Positions 18,479 through 25,785 are shown, counted from the first letter of the stretch. The stretch: 64,000 nucleotides of DNA from Flavobacterium sp. ov086 (GCF_900187965.1 NZ_FZNL01000008.1:147149-211148); one strand, 5' to 3'. Notes: generated by a model not told the origin, from the sequence alone. Numbers and translations: made by a program.

Positions 18479-19291
18479 TTAAAAACTCAATTCTTCCACT
18501 TCCATAAGATCCACCATAACAGCCGATTTCTTAGCTAAATAGTCGTTAACAATTGATTCTAAATCATACGCTTCAAGGTCAACATTCATTGCTTTTGCAT
18601 AGTGGAAAATAGAATTAACGGCAAAGAAGAAATGGTTTTTCTCTGTTGGACCACAATGAACGCTTATCCAGGCCAGTGTTTTATCACTTTCTTCTTCAGT
18701 GAAACCATAATCGTTTGCCAGCCAGGATTGGAATTTTGGCAATATCAATTCCACTTCGCCATGCGTATAAATTTCATGTATCAAAGTGGTCAATAAAGCG
18801 ATCATGATGTCTTTATTTCGAAGCGAGTTTTGATCTTTCCAAGCTTTAAAATCACAAGCACTTTGATTTAAATATCGGCGTGAAAGCCAGTCATCATTTG
18901 TACAAATCGTAGTTGCCATAGTATAAAATAACTGCGAATGCAAAATTCTCCCAACAACCGCCAGATCTTCATCAACAATTCGGTTTAAACTGGTGATGGA
19001 CTGCAATAGTGCTTTTTCGTCTGCAATAGATTGGTTTTTATGAACCAGCATGGTCATGCGGTTGCTAATTCCGGAAACGGTCATTGCACTGTTATTAGTT
19101 TGGCTCCAACTGTGAAAAAAACGCTGTAAACGCTCTTTATCCTGAACTTTCGAGGTCAATTGATTGAAACTTTTTTCAATTTTTGAAAATGCCTCTTCCT
19201 GATTTGGAAGGAATTTTAATAATTGATCTTTTAAATGTGATTCTTCCATTCCTTCAAGAACCGGAAGAATAATTGAACTTAAACTAGCCAT
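18479..19291 (-). CDS. all-alpha protein, possibly heme-oxygenase-like fold
   Basis: A 270-residue helical soluble protein. His/Glu pairs occur in LIHEIYTHGEVE (about 166-177) and HCGPTEKNHFFFAV (about 211-224), reminiscent of the metal- or cofactor-binding helices of TENA/PqqC and heme-oxygenase-like diiron oxidases. I cannot align all ligands from memory, so this is a suggestion. It lies between the methyltransferase and the ATP-grasp-like gene; an oxidative role on a peptide or small molecule would fit the operon. Confidence 0.5.
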   Translation of the reverse strand: MASLSSIILPVLEGMEESHLKDQLLKFLPNQEEAFSKIEKSFNQLTSKVQDKERLQRFFHSWSQTNNSAMTVSGISNRMTMLVHKNQSIADEKALLQSITSLNRIVDEDLAVVGRILHSQLFYTMATTICTNDDWLSRRYLNQSACDFKAWKDQNSLRNKDIMIALLTTLIHEIYTHGEVELILPKFQSWLANDYGFTEEESDKTLAWISVHCGPTEKNHFFFAVNSIFHYAKAMNVDLEAYDLESIVNDYLAKKSAVMVDLMEVEELSF

Positions 19292-19326
19292 AACTTTTTA
19301 ATTTTAGATTATTTATTGATTTTGAT

Positions 19327-19905
19327 TTATTTAGCAGATTTAGAGCGGTAATATTTAATTTTCCGGATCACATCAATGTCTTTAAAATGATATTGTTCTA
19401 ACCATTGGGCCTCATCAAAAAAGATGCAGCGGGACTCGGCAATTACAATAATCGTCTTGTTTAAAGAGATCTGATATAGTTTATCCAATAAAGCCGCATA
19501 TTGAAAATCGTAAAGAGGATTGTACAGATAAAAAACATTCCCATCGGAAACATCAGTCTTTAAGATATCGCCTGAAATTGCCCTACCATTTGTGATTCCT
19601 TCTTTTTCGATTAAATCAACACAAACTTTGTTTCGTTCTTCGAGAATTTCAATTCCTATAAACTGAGCATCCGGATATTTTACAGCTCCATATAAAATGA
19701 TATTTCCATAGCCTGAGCCTAAATCATAAAACACTGTTTTGTCTGTGATTGGAATAGGATCAAAAAGATCATCCAAAAAACTGGAAGATCCATACCGGTA
19801 AGAATTCAGACCGTACTTAATGGTAATATCCGAAAGGCTTAAACCTTCTTCAATATGATGTGAATGCTGATCAATTTCAGATTGAATATTTTTTAACTGC
19901 TCCAT
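19327..19905 (-). CDS. class I SAM-dependent methyltransferase (DOT1-like)
   Basis: A 192-residue protein. VFYDLGSGYGNIILYGA is the SAM-binding motif I (about 65-81), with FIGIEILEERNKVC as motif post-I and a GDILKTD segment, in the arrangement of DOT1-like lysine-type methyltransferases. NVFYLYNPLYDF takes the place of the motif IV loop. The gene begins one base after the radical SAM stop codon, so the two are certainly co-transcribed. It may modify the same substrate as the radical SAM enzyme. Confidence 0.8.
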   Translation of the reverse strand: MEQLKNIQSEIDQHSHHIEEGLSLSDITIKYGLNSYRYGSSSFLDDLFDPIPITDKTVFYDLGSGYGNIILYGAVKYPDAQFIGIEILEERNKVCVDLIEKEGITNGRAISGDILKTDVSDGNVFYLYNPLYDFQYAALLDKLYQISLNKTIIVIAESRCIFFDEAQWLEQYHFKDIDVIRKIKYYRSKSAK

Positions 19906-19906
19906 A

Positions 19907-21337
19907 TTATTTCATCATTAACAGTTCTAATTTTTCCAATGAGCGTTTTGCTTTTTCCATCTTAACAGCATATTCGTTATTTACCTTTTCAATGTCAGCA
20001 TTGCAAAAAGTACAAGTATGTTCTTCTTCATAGACGTAATTGTCACAGCCATTGCATAACTTCAGTGCTTTTGGTATTCTCGGAACTCTGTCTGTATGGT
20101 CTGATGGTGGAATTACAGGAGTATCGTTAGGGGATTGTATTTCTACAATTTCTCCTTTTTCATTTTCAACTATGATTTCAAAAAGCCCAATATCAAAAGA
20201 GAGACCCGGTGCTTCTTGTGTTTTTCTTATTCTTTCTCTAAGTCCTTTCTTTTTTAACTCGAGAGCGCGATGGTGGCAAAAAGGATTGTTCCCTCTTTTA
20301 CCAAACAACACGTGACTTGTCCAGGTACAGCCTGCCAGACAAGAAGATTCGTAATAGCAGCCTTTGCAGCCTCCCCATAACTCTTCTTTATTTCTATATC
20401 TGGAGAAAACCATCTCTTCGCTGTATTTCCAGATATCCTCTAGCTTCATGTCTTTTACATTACCTCCTGTGTACACACTCGTTGGTAATGACGGACAGCC
20501 TTTAATTTTTCCGTCGGCTTCAATTCCTAGTCCTGTATGTCCTGCGGAACATCCTGTATAATATTTTTCATTACCCTGTCTCCAGATATGTTCGTACGGC
20601 CCAAAATAACCAATGTTATTTCCTGCCTGTATCAACACATTATTCACTAAGGCTTTACGATAAATGACAATGAGATTGTCATAAAAATCATTTAATTCAT
20701 AAGGCTGCACTATCAATTCTTCCGAATTGTCAACGGCATTTCCCATGGCAACAGCAAGCTGTATTTGCCAGTTTTTCACTCCATTTTCAATTAAAACATC
20801 CAGTAATTCATTCAGCTCATTTTTACTCCTTTTAGTAATTACAGTATTCACACTAGATGGTATATTGTGTTTTTTAAGCAGTTGCAGACAATTTATTACG
20901 TGTTCGAAAGAATCTCTTCTTCCTCGTATTTTATTGTGAGTTTCCGGCATTCCGTCGATAGAAACACCAATATTTCGTATTCCTGCTTTTTTCGCATCAA
21001 CAATTCGCTCTTCGGTTAAATTGTAAGCACCGGACTGCATCGAGCATTCGATTCCGCTTTGGTGTATTCTTTCAATAATTTCGAGCCAGTCTTTTCTTAA
21101 AAAAGCTTCTCCTCCAATAATAGTAATTTCTCTGGTGCCAAGACGTTTAAGACTATCAATAACACCAAAACATTGTTCCGTCGTTAATTCACCCGGCCTT
21201 ACCTTTCCGGCTCTGGATCCGCAATGCGAGCATTTCAGATTACAGGCTAATGTTATTTCCCATACTACATGAACGGGGGTGGCAGTTTTGTAATCATCTC
21301 TTACTCTGTATCGTGTTGAGGTCTTAATAGTATCCAT
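19907..21337 (-). CDS. radical SAM/SPASM enzyme beside Y-x10-NDL peptides
   Basis: A 476-residue radical SAM enzyme. C32, C36 and C39 (CNLKCSHC) bind the catalytic 4Fe-4S cluster; GGEAFLRKDW and VSIDGMPETHNKIRG are typical barrel motifs. A Cys-rich SPASM region (YTGC, GCPS, CKGCYYESSCLAGC, NPFCHH) spans about 262-370. Unusually, a further zinc-ribbon-like block with C428, C431, C442 and C445 precedes a basic coiled tail. It follows two DUF1843-like peptides and heads the operon to 15071. From memory there is a radical SAM family named for association with Y-x(10)-GDL peptides; the adjacent peptides carry exactly that spacing, so they are the likely substrates. Confidence 0.9.
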   Translation of the reverse strand: MDTIKTSTRYRVRDDYKTATPVHVVWEITLACNLKCSHCGSRAGKVRPGELTTEQCFGVIDSLKRLGTREITIIGGEAFLRKDWLEIIERIHQSGIECSMQSGAYNLTEERIVDAKKAGIRNIGVSIDGMPETHNKIRGRRDSFEHVINCLQLLKKHNIPSSVNTVITKRSKNELNELLDVLIENGVKNWQIQLAVAMGNAVDNSEELIVQPYELNDFYDNLIVIYRKALVNNVLIQAGNNIGYFGPYEHIWRQGNEKYYTGCSAGHTGLGIEADGKIKGCPSLPTSVYTGGNVKDMKLEDIWKYSEEMVFSRYRNKEELWGGCKGCYYESSCLAGCTWTSHVLFGKRGNNPFCHHRALELKKKGLRERIRKTQEAPGLSFDIGLFEIIVENEKGEIVEIQSPNDTPVIPPSDHTDRVPRIPKALKLCNGCDNYVYEEEHTCTFCNADIEKVNNEYAVKMEKAKRSLEKLELLMMK

Positions 21338-21368
21338 CTTAGTTTTGTTTACGGTTTGACAATTAATT

Positions 21369-21409
21369 AAAAGACGGTTTAAGAAGTAAAACTTGATAAA
21401 CCGTCTTTT
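21369..21409 (-). terminator. hairpin between precursor peptide and radical SAM gene
   Basis: A perfect 13-base inverted repeat (AAAAGACGGTTTA at 21369-21381 with 21397-21409) starts eight bases after the stop of peptide 1 and is followed by TTTTAATT on the minus strand. It probably acts as a leaky terminator, giving more peptide than enzyme transcript. Confidence 0.8.
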
Positions 21410-21416
21410 GTAAAGA

Positions 21417-21587
21417 TTACTTTCTAAAAGTGTCGATTGCTTCTAGCAATTCTAACAACGCTGCGTGTAAATCTTTTTGTTCTCTTACAGTTTGTTTCGC
21501 CTGTTCGGCTACTGCCTTCATTTTTTCTAAATCATTCGAAGCGATCGCCTCTCTGATTCCTGCTGCGTAAAGCATTGTTACTCCCAT
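21417..21587 (-). CDS. DUF1843-like precursor peptide 1 (LYA variant)
   Basis: A 56-residue protein starting MGVTMLYAAGIREAIASNDL, with EKMKAVAEQAKQTV and a QKDLHAALLELLEAID end. Tyr7 is followed by ten residues and N18-D19-L20, and a second DL occurs in QKDL. The pattern is that of DUF1843. It differs from peptide 2 at residues 6-8 (L-Y-A instead of P-Y-G). Leader motif copy 3 lies 24 bases upstream. No signal peptide or double-Gly leader is present, so if modified it may act inside the cell or be exported by another route. Confidence 0.8.
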   Translation of the reverse strand: MGVTMLYAAGIREAIASNDLEKMKAVAEQAKQTVREQKDLHAALLELLEAIDTFRK

Positions 21588-21611
21588 AATAGTTTGTTTT
21601 TTGTTTTTTAG

Positions 21612-21643
21612 TCCTACTCTTAAGGTTTTTCAGCTACACCCTT
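21612..21643 (-). promoter_or_regulatory. conserved leader motif, copy 3
   Basis: On the minus strand AGGGT and ACCTT pair (one G-T) around GTAGCTGAAAA, followed by AAGAGTAGGA, 24 bases before the ATG at 21587. The stem bases differ from copies 1, 2 and 4 but still pair, which argues for selection on RNA structure. It lies between the two tandem peptide genes. Confidence 0.75.
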
Positions 21644-21682
21644 GTTTTACTGTACAAGTCAGTTTGTTTTTAGAGGGCTCTA

Positions 21683-21859
21683 TTATTTTTTATTTTTTAG
21701 AGCGTCTATCGCATCCAGCAATTCTAACAAAGCACCACCCAGATCTCCCTGGTCTTTTATTGTTTTTTTGGCTTGCTCGGCAATAGCCTGCATTTTAGTC
21801 AGATCGTTTGAAGCTATAGCTTCTCTGATAGCGACACCATAAGGCATAATTACTCCCAT
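21683..21859 (-). CDS. DUF1843-like precursor peptide 2 (PYG variant)
   Basis: A 58-residue paralogue of peptide 1, starting MGVIMPYGVAIREAIASNDL and containing TKMQAIAEQAKKTI, QGDLGGALLELLDAID. It has Y7-x10-N18-D19-L20 and a second GDL at 38-40. The P-Y-G triplet at residues 6-8 resembles the X-Y-G site at which PlpX-type spliceases remove a tyrosine-derived unit to leave a beta-residue. That link is inference. No copy of the leader motif precedes this gene. Confidence 0.8.
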   Translation of the reverse strand: MGVIMPYGVAIREAIASNDLTKMQAIAEQAKKTIKDQGDLGGALLELLDAIDALKNKK

Positions 21860-21891
21860 AGTTGTTGTTTTTAGCGGTTATTACTTATTTG

Positions 21892-21946
21892 TAAAAAGGA
21901 TATCTCTTTTATAAAAAATGCTTTTCTATACAAGAGATATCCCTCT
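21892..21946 (-). terminator. terminator after the 21951-22604 gene
   Basis: On the minus strand GGATATCTCTT pairs with AAGAGATATCC across a loop of about 25 bases and is followed by TTTTTA. It begins just after the stop at 21951 and separates that gene from the peptide genes. Confidence 0.8.
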
Positions 21947-21950
21947 TTCT

Positions 21951-22604
21951 TTACTCATTCGAACCAAATTGATGCAGAAAAATCGCAGGCTCATTTGGAT
22001 TCAAACAAGTTAAATGCCCAAAAGTGACTGTTTTTCCTTCTTTGTTTTTTCCTGAAATGATGATATTTTTCATCCCAACCACTAATTTTCCTGAACGATT
22101 ACCGCTGATTACCTCAACTCCCATTTCGTGAGGCGTACCTGTTCTGGTTGCAATAACATTACCTGAACCATTTTCAATTAACAGTCTCTCTCCTATTGCC
22201 GGTGCAGGAAATAGCTGAGAAACAGTAATATCAGTTAGAGGGCCAAGTGTGATATAAGGCGGTACACTTACTGCGCTAATCGCTTCTGAATTTGGCTGAT
22301 TAAGTGTTATAGTTCTGCCAAACTCTGCTTCGTTAGTTACATTTGTACTATACATCCACGGAGTTGTAAATGGAGTACCATCTTCTGTCTCTCCAATTGC
22401 TACATACTTCTGGTGTATGCCAAGTTTAGAATTTTTAGTCTGTAAATCTAGATTGTAGAATACTGACCTGATAAGTGTACCAACAGCGTAGGTTCCGCTG
22501 GCTCCTTCCACAACCGGAAGAATAACGGGTCCAACGCCCCCACCATTCCAATCGATATACGGATACACATTTACATTTTTTACTTTTACTGGTATTGCTT
22601 GCAT
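21951..22604 (-). CDS. unknown protein with shared island leader
   Basis: A 217-residue protein without a signal peptide (MQAIPVKVKNVNVYPYIDWNGGG...), beta-rich, with many Gly, Asn and Thr residues. I do not recognise a family. It is the first gene of the minus-strand island, carries leader copy 4 and a likely promoter at 22772, and is followed by its own terminator. It is similar in style to the 10094-10789 product (beta-rich, no signal) but I see no clear sequence similarity between them. Confidence 0.75.
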   Translation of the reverse strand: MQAIPVKVKNVNVYPYIDWNGGGVGPVILPVVEGASGTYAVGTLIRSVFYNLDLQTKNSKLGIHQKYVAIGETEDGTPFTTPWMYSTNVTNEAEFGRTITLNQPNSEAISAVSVPPYITLGPLTDITVSQLFPAPAIGERLLIENGSGNVIATRTGTPHEMGVEVISGNRSGKLVVGMKNIIISGKNKEGKTVTFGHLTCLNPNEPAIFLHQFGSNE

Positions 22605-22620
22605 GATAATTAATTTTTGG

Positions 22621-22702
22621 TCCTACTCATGAGGCTTTTCAGATCCGCCTTCGCCTTTAACTGTGCGAAACAGTTCGTTTTTTCAGTGGGTTCTGCTCCA
22701 CT
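22621..22702 (-). promoter_or_regulatory. conserved leader motif, copy 4, with two extra hairpins
   Basis: On the minus strand in order: hairpin GTGG-AGCAGAAC-CCAC (22683-22702), hairpin AACTGT/ACAGTT, stem AGGC/GCCT around GGATCTGAAAA, and CATGAGTAGGA, ending 16 bases before the ATG at 22604. The first hairpin is identical to that in copy 2. With a start site near 22765 the untranslated leader is about 160 bases, unusually long for this organism. Confidence 0.75.
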
Positions 22703-22771
22703 CTTTCATTTTTTACTCATCACTTGATAATGAGCGATTTAGAAAACTAATTTTTCTTTAATTTTCTATAT

Positions 22772-22779
22772 CAAAGCTA
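22772..22779 (-). promoter_or_regulatory. candidate -7 box for the island's first gene
   Basis: The minus strand reads TAGCTTTG, an exact TAnnTTTG match, about 170 bases before the ATG at 22604. No TTG is seen at the expected -33 distance. Confidence 0.45.
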
Positions 22780-22886
22780 TTTTAGATAGGAAGATGTAAG
22801 AAAAAAAATGTAATAAGATGAGAATTATCTGTCATAAGACACTAAAAACATGACATAAGATAATTCTTAAAAAAAACTCATTAAAT

Positions 22887-22933
22887 AAACTTTCATTTAT
22901 TTTTGAAAGTTTAAAAACTTTTACTTACATTTG
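22887..22933 (+). promoter_or_regulatory. palindromic operator overlapping the GbsR-type gene promoter
   Basis: AAACTTTCA (22887-22895) and TGAAAGTTT (22904-22912) form a perfect nine-base palindrome with an eight-base spacer. TTTTG at 22901-22905, inside the right arm, can serve as the -33 element; TACATTTG at 22926-22933 is an exact -7 box with a 20-base gap. The overlap of operator and -33 box suggests repression by the regulator encoded five bases downstream. Confidence 0.7.
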
Positions 22934-22937
22934 TTTC

Positions 22938-23441
22938 ATGGAATTCAAAGAAGCAAAAAATAAGTTTGTACAAACCTGGGGAGCATTAGGTTCTCAATGG
23001 GGAATTAATAAAACCATGGCGCAAATCCATGCTTTATTAATGGTCTCAAACGAAGCTGTTTCTATGGAAGACATTATGGACGAATTGCAAATTTCGCGCG
23101 GAAATGCCAGCATGAATCTTAGAGCTCTAATGGATTGGGGAATTGTCTATAAAGAATATAAGGCGGGAGAAAGAAGAGAGTTTTTTACTGCCGAAAAAGA
23201 TCTTGACGAATTGGCTTCTAAAATTGCAAGAGAAAGAAGTAAAAGAGAAATTAAACCTGCTCTTAAAATTTTAAAAGAAGTTTCGACTATAGAAGCAAAA
23301 GATTCTGCTGAAGAAAAACACTTTGTAGATCAAACTACTAAATTGTATGACTTTGTTTTAAAAGCTGATAATATGTTAGATAAAATGACAGAATTCAATG
23401 AAAACTGGTTGGGACGTTTGGTTCTAAAAATCATGAAATAA
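22938..23441 (+). CDS. GbsR/MarR-type transcriptional regulator
   Basis: A 167-residue winged-helix protein. WGALGSQWGINKTMAQIHALL is the characteristic start of GbsR-like regulators; the DNA-binding helices lie in MEDIMDELQISRGNASMNLRALMDWGIV (about 47-75), and the C-terminal part is helical, for dimerisation. The palindrome upstream and two further copies in front of the next two genes make it the probable local repressor of the 22.9-28 kb run. Confidence 0.9.
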   Translation: MEFKEAKNKFVQTWGALGSQWGINKTMAQIHALLMVSNEAVSMEDIMDELQISRGNASMNLRALMDWGIVYKEYKAGERREFFTAEKDLDELASKIARERSKREIKPALKILKEVSTIEAKDSAEEKHFVDQTTKLYDFVLKADNMLDKMTEFNENWLGRLVLKIMK

Positions 23442-23454
23442 AAAAATTTAATTA

Positions 23455-23480
23455 AAACTTTCATTTTTTTCTGAAAGTTT
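23455..23480 (+). promoter_or_regulatory. palindrome, second copy
   Basis: AAACTTTCA (23455-23463), eight bases, TGAAAGTTT (23472-23480): the same arms and spacer length as the copy at 22887. It lies 16 bases before the ATG at 23497. No exact -7 box follows, so it may act on transcription from upstream or as a weak promoter. Confidence 0.7.
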
Positions 23481-23496
23481 AAAACAATCAATAAAC

Positions 23497-23787
23497 ATGA
23501 AAACAATATTCAAAATAATCGAGATCATAAATATAGCGGCACTTATGTTTGTATTATTTGGCGGTTACGGTTTACCTTTTACTGGCGGTTTACAAGTTTT
23601 GGCAGCAATTTTATTTGTTTTAATCTTCCCAAAAAACAAATTAATTTATATCTATTTTGCTTTAGTAATTCTCTTTTTTTCGTTTTGGGATGGTGGCTTT
23701 GGCTGGCTATTCGTAATTCCTATTTATCTAATATTTTTCCTAACCATAATTATATACCATCAAAAAGCGAAATTATCAACTTCTTAA
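23497..23787 (+). CDS. small membrane protein (three segments)
   Basis: A 96-residue hydrophobic protein with three likely membrane segments (about 8-25, 30-45 and 50-85, the last possibly two). Function unknown. It follows the GbsR-type regulator by 55 bases, a gap that contains the second palindrome. Confidence 0.75.
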   Translation: MKTIFKIIEIINIAALMFVLFGGYGLPFTGGLQVLAAILFVLIFPKNKLIYIYFALVILFFSFWDGGFGWLFVIPIYLIFFLTIIIYHQKAKLSTS

Positions 23788-23841
23788 AAGCAGAATAAAA
23801 AAAATTAGCAGCAATTATTTCATCAAAATAAAATTCAATCA

Positions 23842-23871
23842 AAACTTTCCTTTTTTTATTACTGAAAGTTT
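23842..23871 (+). promoter_or_regulatory. palindrome, third degenerate copy
   Basis: AAACTTTC at 23842 and GAAAGTTT ending at 23871 repeat the arms of the copies at 22887 and 23455, but the centre is four bases longer and the inner base of the left arm is changed. It lies 15 bases before the ATG at 23887. The bases after it (TTAAAA) are also conserved. Confidence 0.55.
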
Positions 23872-23886
23872 AAAAATAACTAAATC

Positions 23887-24972
23887 ATGACCTTTACAAC
23901 CTTACATAAAATCAACAAAATATTTTACTTCACAACTCTCGGGCTTTACCTTTTGGTATACTTTGGAATGTTATTTCAAATCGTTTTAGGAATTGTACAA
24001 ATAACGATAGGAATTATTTTGCTTACAAAAATGAAAGAACTCAGCAAAGAAAAAAAGAGAAAAATTCTACTTTATTGGCTTTTAGTTTTTACAGCTTTTA
24101 TCTTAATTCTATGCAGTTATACGCTAGAAAATGTTTTAGGAAATTTTCTTATTATTTTTCTTTTTCCAATGTTAATAGCAACTTACTTTTATTTTCTAAC
24201 AGCAAATATTACTTCTGATTCATTTCTAAATGCAGAATGGAGAAACTTAGCACTTTTCAATTATGAAGTTGATGCTAAAATTTTAGAAAAATATATTCCC
24301 GTTGGTACTGAAATAGATTTGTGGAACAACAAATGTTATGTAAGTCTGGTTGGTTTCATGTTTAAAAACACAAAAGTTTTGGGAGTAAAAATTCCGTTTC
24401 ATGTAAATTTTGAAGAAGTCAATTTAAGGTTCTACGTAAAACGTTTTGAAAACGGAGAATGGAAACGTGGCGTAGTTTTCATCAAAGAAATTGTTCCAAA
24501 AAAAGCAATCACTTTTATTGCCAACACTTTATATCAGGAACATTATGAAACTCAGAAAATGAACCATAAAATTATTGAAGATGGTACCACACAAACTTTT
24601 GTTTATCAATGGAAAAACAAGGAACAGTGGAATACAATTGAGTTAGAAACGGAGAAAAAACCAACAGAAATTGAAGTAGATTCTGAAGCTGAATTCATAA
24701 CAGAACATTATTTTGGTTATACCAAAATTGACGAAGAAAACACTTTTGAGTATGAAGTTCAACATCCGAGATGGGAACAATTTAAAGTTCTAAATCATAA
24801 AATTGATGTTGATTTTCTGGGAAATTATGGTAACGACTTTGAGTTTTTAGAAACTACTATTCCAACTTCAATTTTCCTTGCAAAAGGATCTGCAATTGAA
24901 GTAAAGAACAAATGCAAATTGGCAGAAATACAAATTCAAGAGAATCTTACCGCTACAATTAATAGTTATTAA
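23887..24972 (+). CDS. membrane protein with C-terminal DUF2071 (YqjF-like) domain
   Basis: A 361-residue protein. The first ~115 residues hold four membrane segments; from about 118 the text AEWRNLALFNYEVDAKILEKYIPVGTE begins a DUF2071-like domain (CYVSLVGFMFKNTKVLG, HVNFEEVNLRFYVKR, RGVVFIKEIVPK), related to the acetoacetate-decarboxylase fold. The fusion to a membrane domain is less common than stand-alone YqjF-type proteins. Substrate unknown. It is the third gene preceded by the palindrome. Confidence 0.8.
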   Translation: MTFTTLHKINKIFYFTTLGLYLLVYFGMLFQIVLGIVQITIGIILLTKMKELSKEKKRKILLYWLLVFTAFILILCSYTLENVLGNFLIIFLFPMLIATYFYFLTANITSDSFLNAEWRNLALFNYEVDAKILEKYIPVGTEIDLWNNKCYVSLVGFMFKNTKVLGVKIPFHVNFEEVNLRFYVKRFENGEWKRGVVFIKEIVPKKAITFIANTLYQEHYETQKMNHKIIEDGTTQTFVYQWKNKEQWNTIELETEKKPTEIEVDSEAEFITEHYFGYTKIDEENTFEYEVQHPRWEQFKVLNHKIDVDFLGNYGNDFEFLETTIPTSIFLAKGSAIEVKNKCKLAEIQIQENLTATINSY

Positions 24973-24991
24973 TTTATAAAACGCAAAAATC

Positions 24992-25435
24992 ATGAATGCA
25001 GCTATACCAAATTGGTTAATAATTCTAAGTGGAATAGGCCAAATATTTACAGCTCTTATCTATCCATACATTCGTCATCAGGTTTTTGATTGGTATAATG
25101 ATGTAAAACAACTTAAACCACTTAATCAGGAAATCGCAAAAACCTATGGAAGATACATTCAGGGATTAAACTTTTGTTTTGGATTAATCGCAATTCTATT
25201 TACAAACGAGTTAAAAGAACAATCAGCTTTAGCGGTTGCATTAACTGGATTAATTGCTTTGTATTGGGTTGGAAAAGTTGCGACTCAAATTGCTTATTAT
25301 CCGATGTATCAAATTCCTCAAAAATTAATTTTCAAAGTAGGAAGTTACTTTATGAATACACTATTTGTATTGTTTGCAACCGTAAATTCAGCATTGTTTC
25401 TTTATAACTTAATTGGACATTATAAACTACTTTAA
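24992..25435 (+). CDS. four-segment membrane protein
   Basis: A 147-residue protein with about four membrane segments and the YPYIRHQVFDWYND loop between the first two. Function unknown. It starts 19 bases after the DUF2071 gene and ends two bases before the next ATG, so it is in the same operon. Confidence 0.75.
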   Translation: MNAAIPNWLIILSGIGQIFTALIYPYIRHQVFDWYNDVKQLKPLNQEIAKTYGRYIQGLNFCFGLIAILFTNELKEQSALAVALTGLIALYWVGKVATQIAYYPMYQIPQKLIFKVGSYFMNTLFVLFATVNSALFLYNLIGHYKLL

Positions 25436-25437
25436 TC

Positions 25438-25785
25438 ATGAATCTCAACATCATTGGATATTTTATTTATCTCGGCATTACGATTTTCATCATTTTAAAA
25501 GTTGGAAAAATATGCTACAGAAACGGAAACATTTATGTTCTGGAATTGATTCCCAATCACGCTGATATCTGCCAGAAAATTAATCAGGTTTTGCTTTTAG
25601 CCTATTATCTTCTAAATATTGGTTATTGCGCGATGACTTTAATTTCCTGGCAAAAAATACAATCGTTCGCCAATCTTGTCGAAACTATCGGAATAAAAAC
25701 GGCAATTATCATTTTTATCATTTCAATATTACATTACCTCAACATAATTATATTAACCAAGTACATTCAAAAATTAATCAAATAA
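25438..25785 (+). CDS. three-segment membrane protein, paralogue of the next gene
   Basis: A 115-residue protein. The pattern IGYFIYLGITIFIILKVGK, RNGNIYVLELI, YYLLNIGYCAMTL is shared with the product of 25805-26191 (IGYGIYLPIALFLTYYVSK, KNGKIFMLDIF, FYLLNIGFALMIL), so the two arose by duplication. Each has three membrane segments. Function unknown. Confidence 0.75.
   Translation: MNLNIIGYFIYLGITIFIILKVGKICYRNGNIYVLELIPNHADICQKINQVLLLAYYLLNIGYCAMTLISWQKIQSFANLVETIGIKTAIIIFIISILHYLNIIILTKYIQKLIK

Noticed and set aside
10094..22604. Phage-tail or type VI-like device
   Set aside because: Beta-rich unknown proteins suggested it at first, but there are no sheath, tube, baseplate or ATPase genes.
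10813..22702. Shared leader as a known riboswitch (SAM, cobalamin, TPP, preQ1)
   Set aside because: None of the consensus elements I remember for those classes is present; the downstream genes are not their usual targets.
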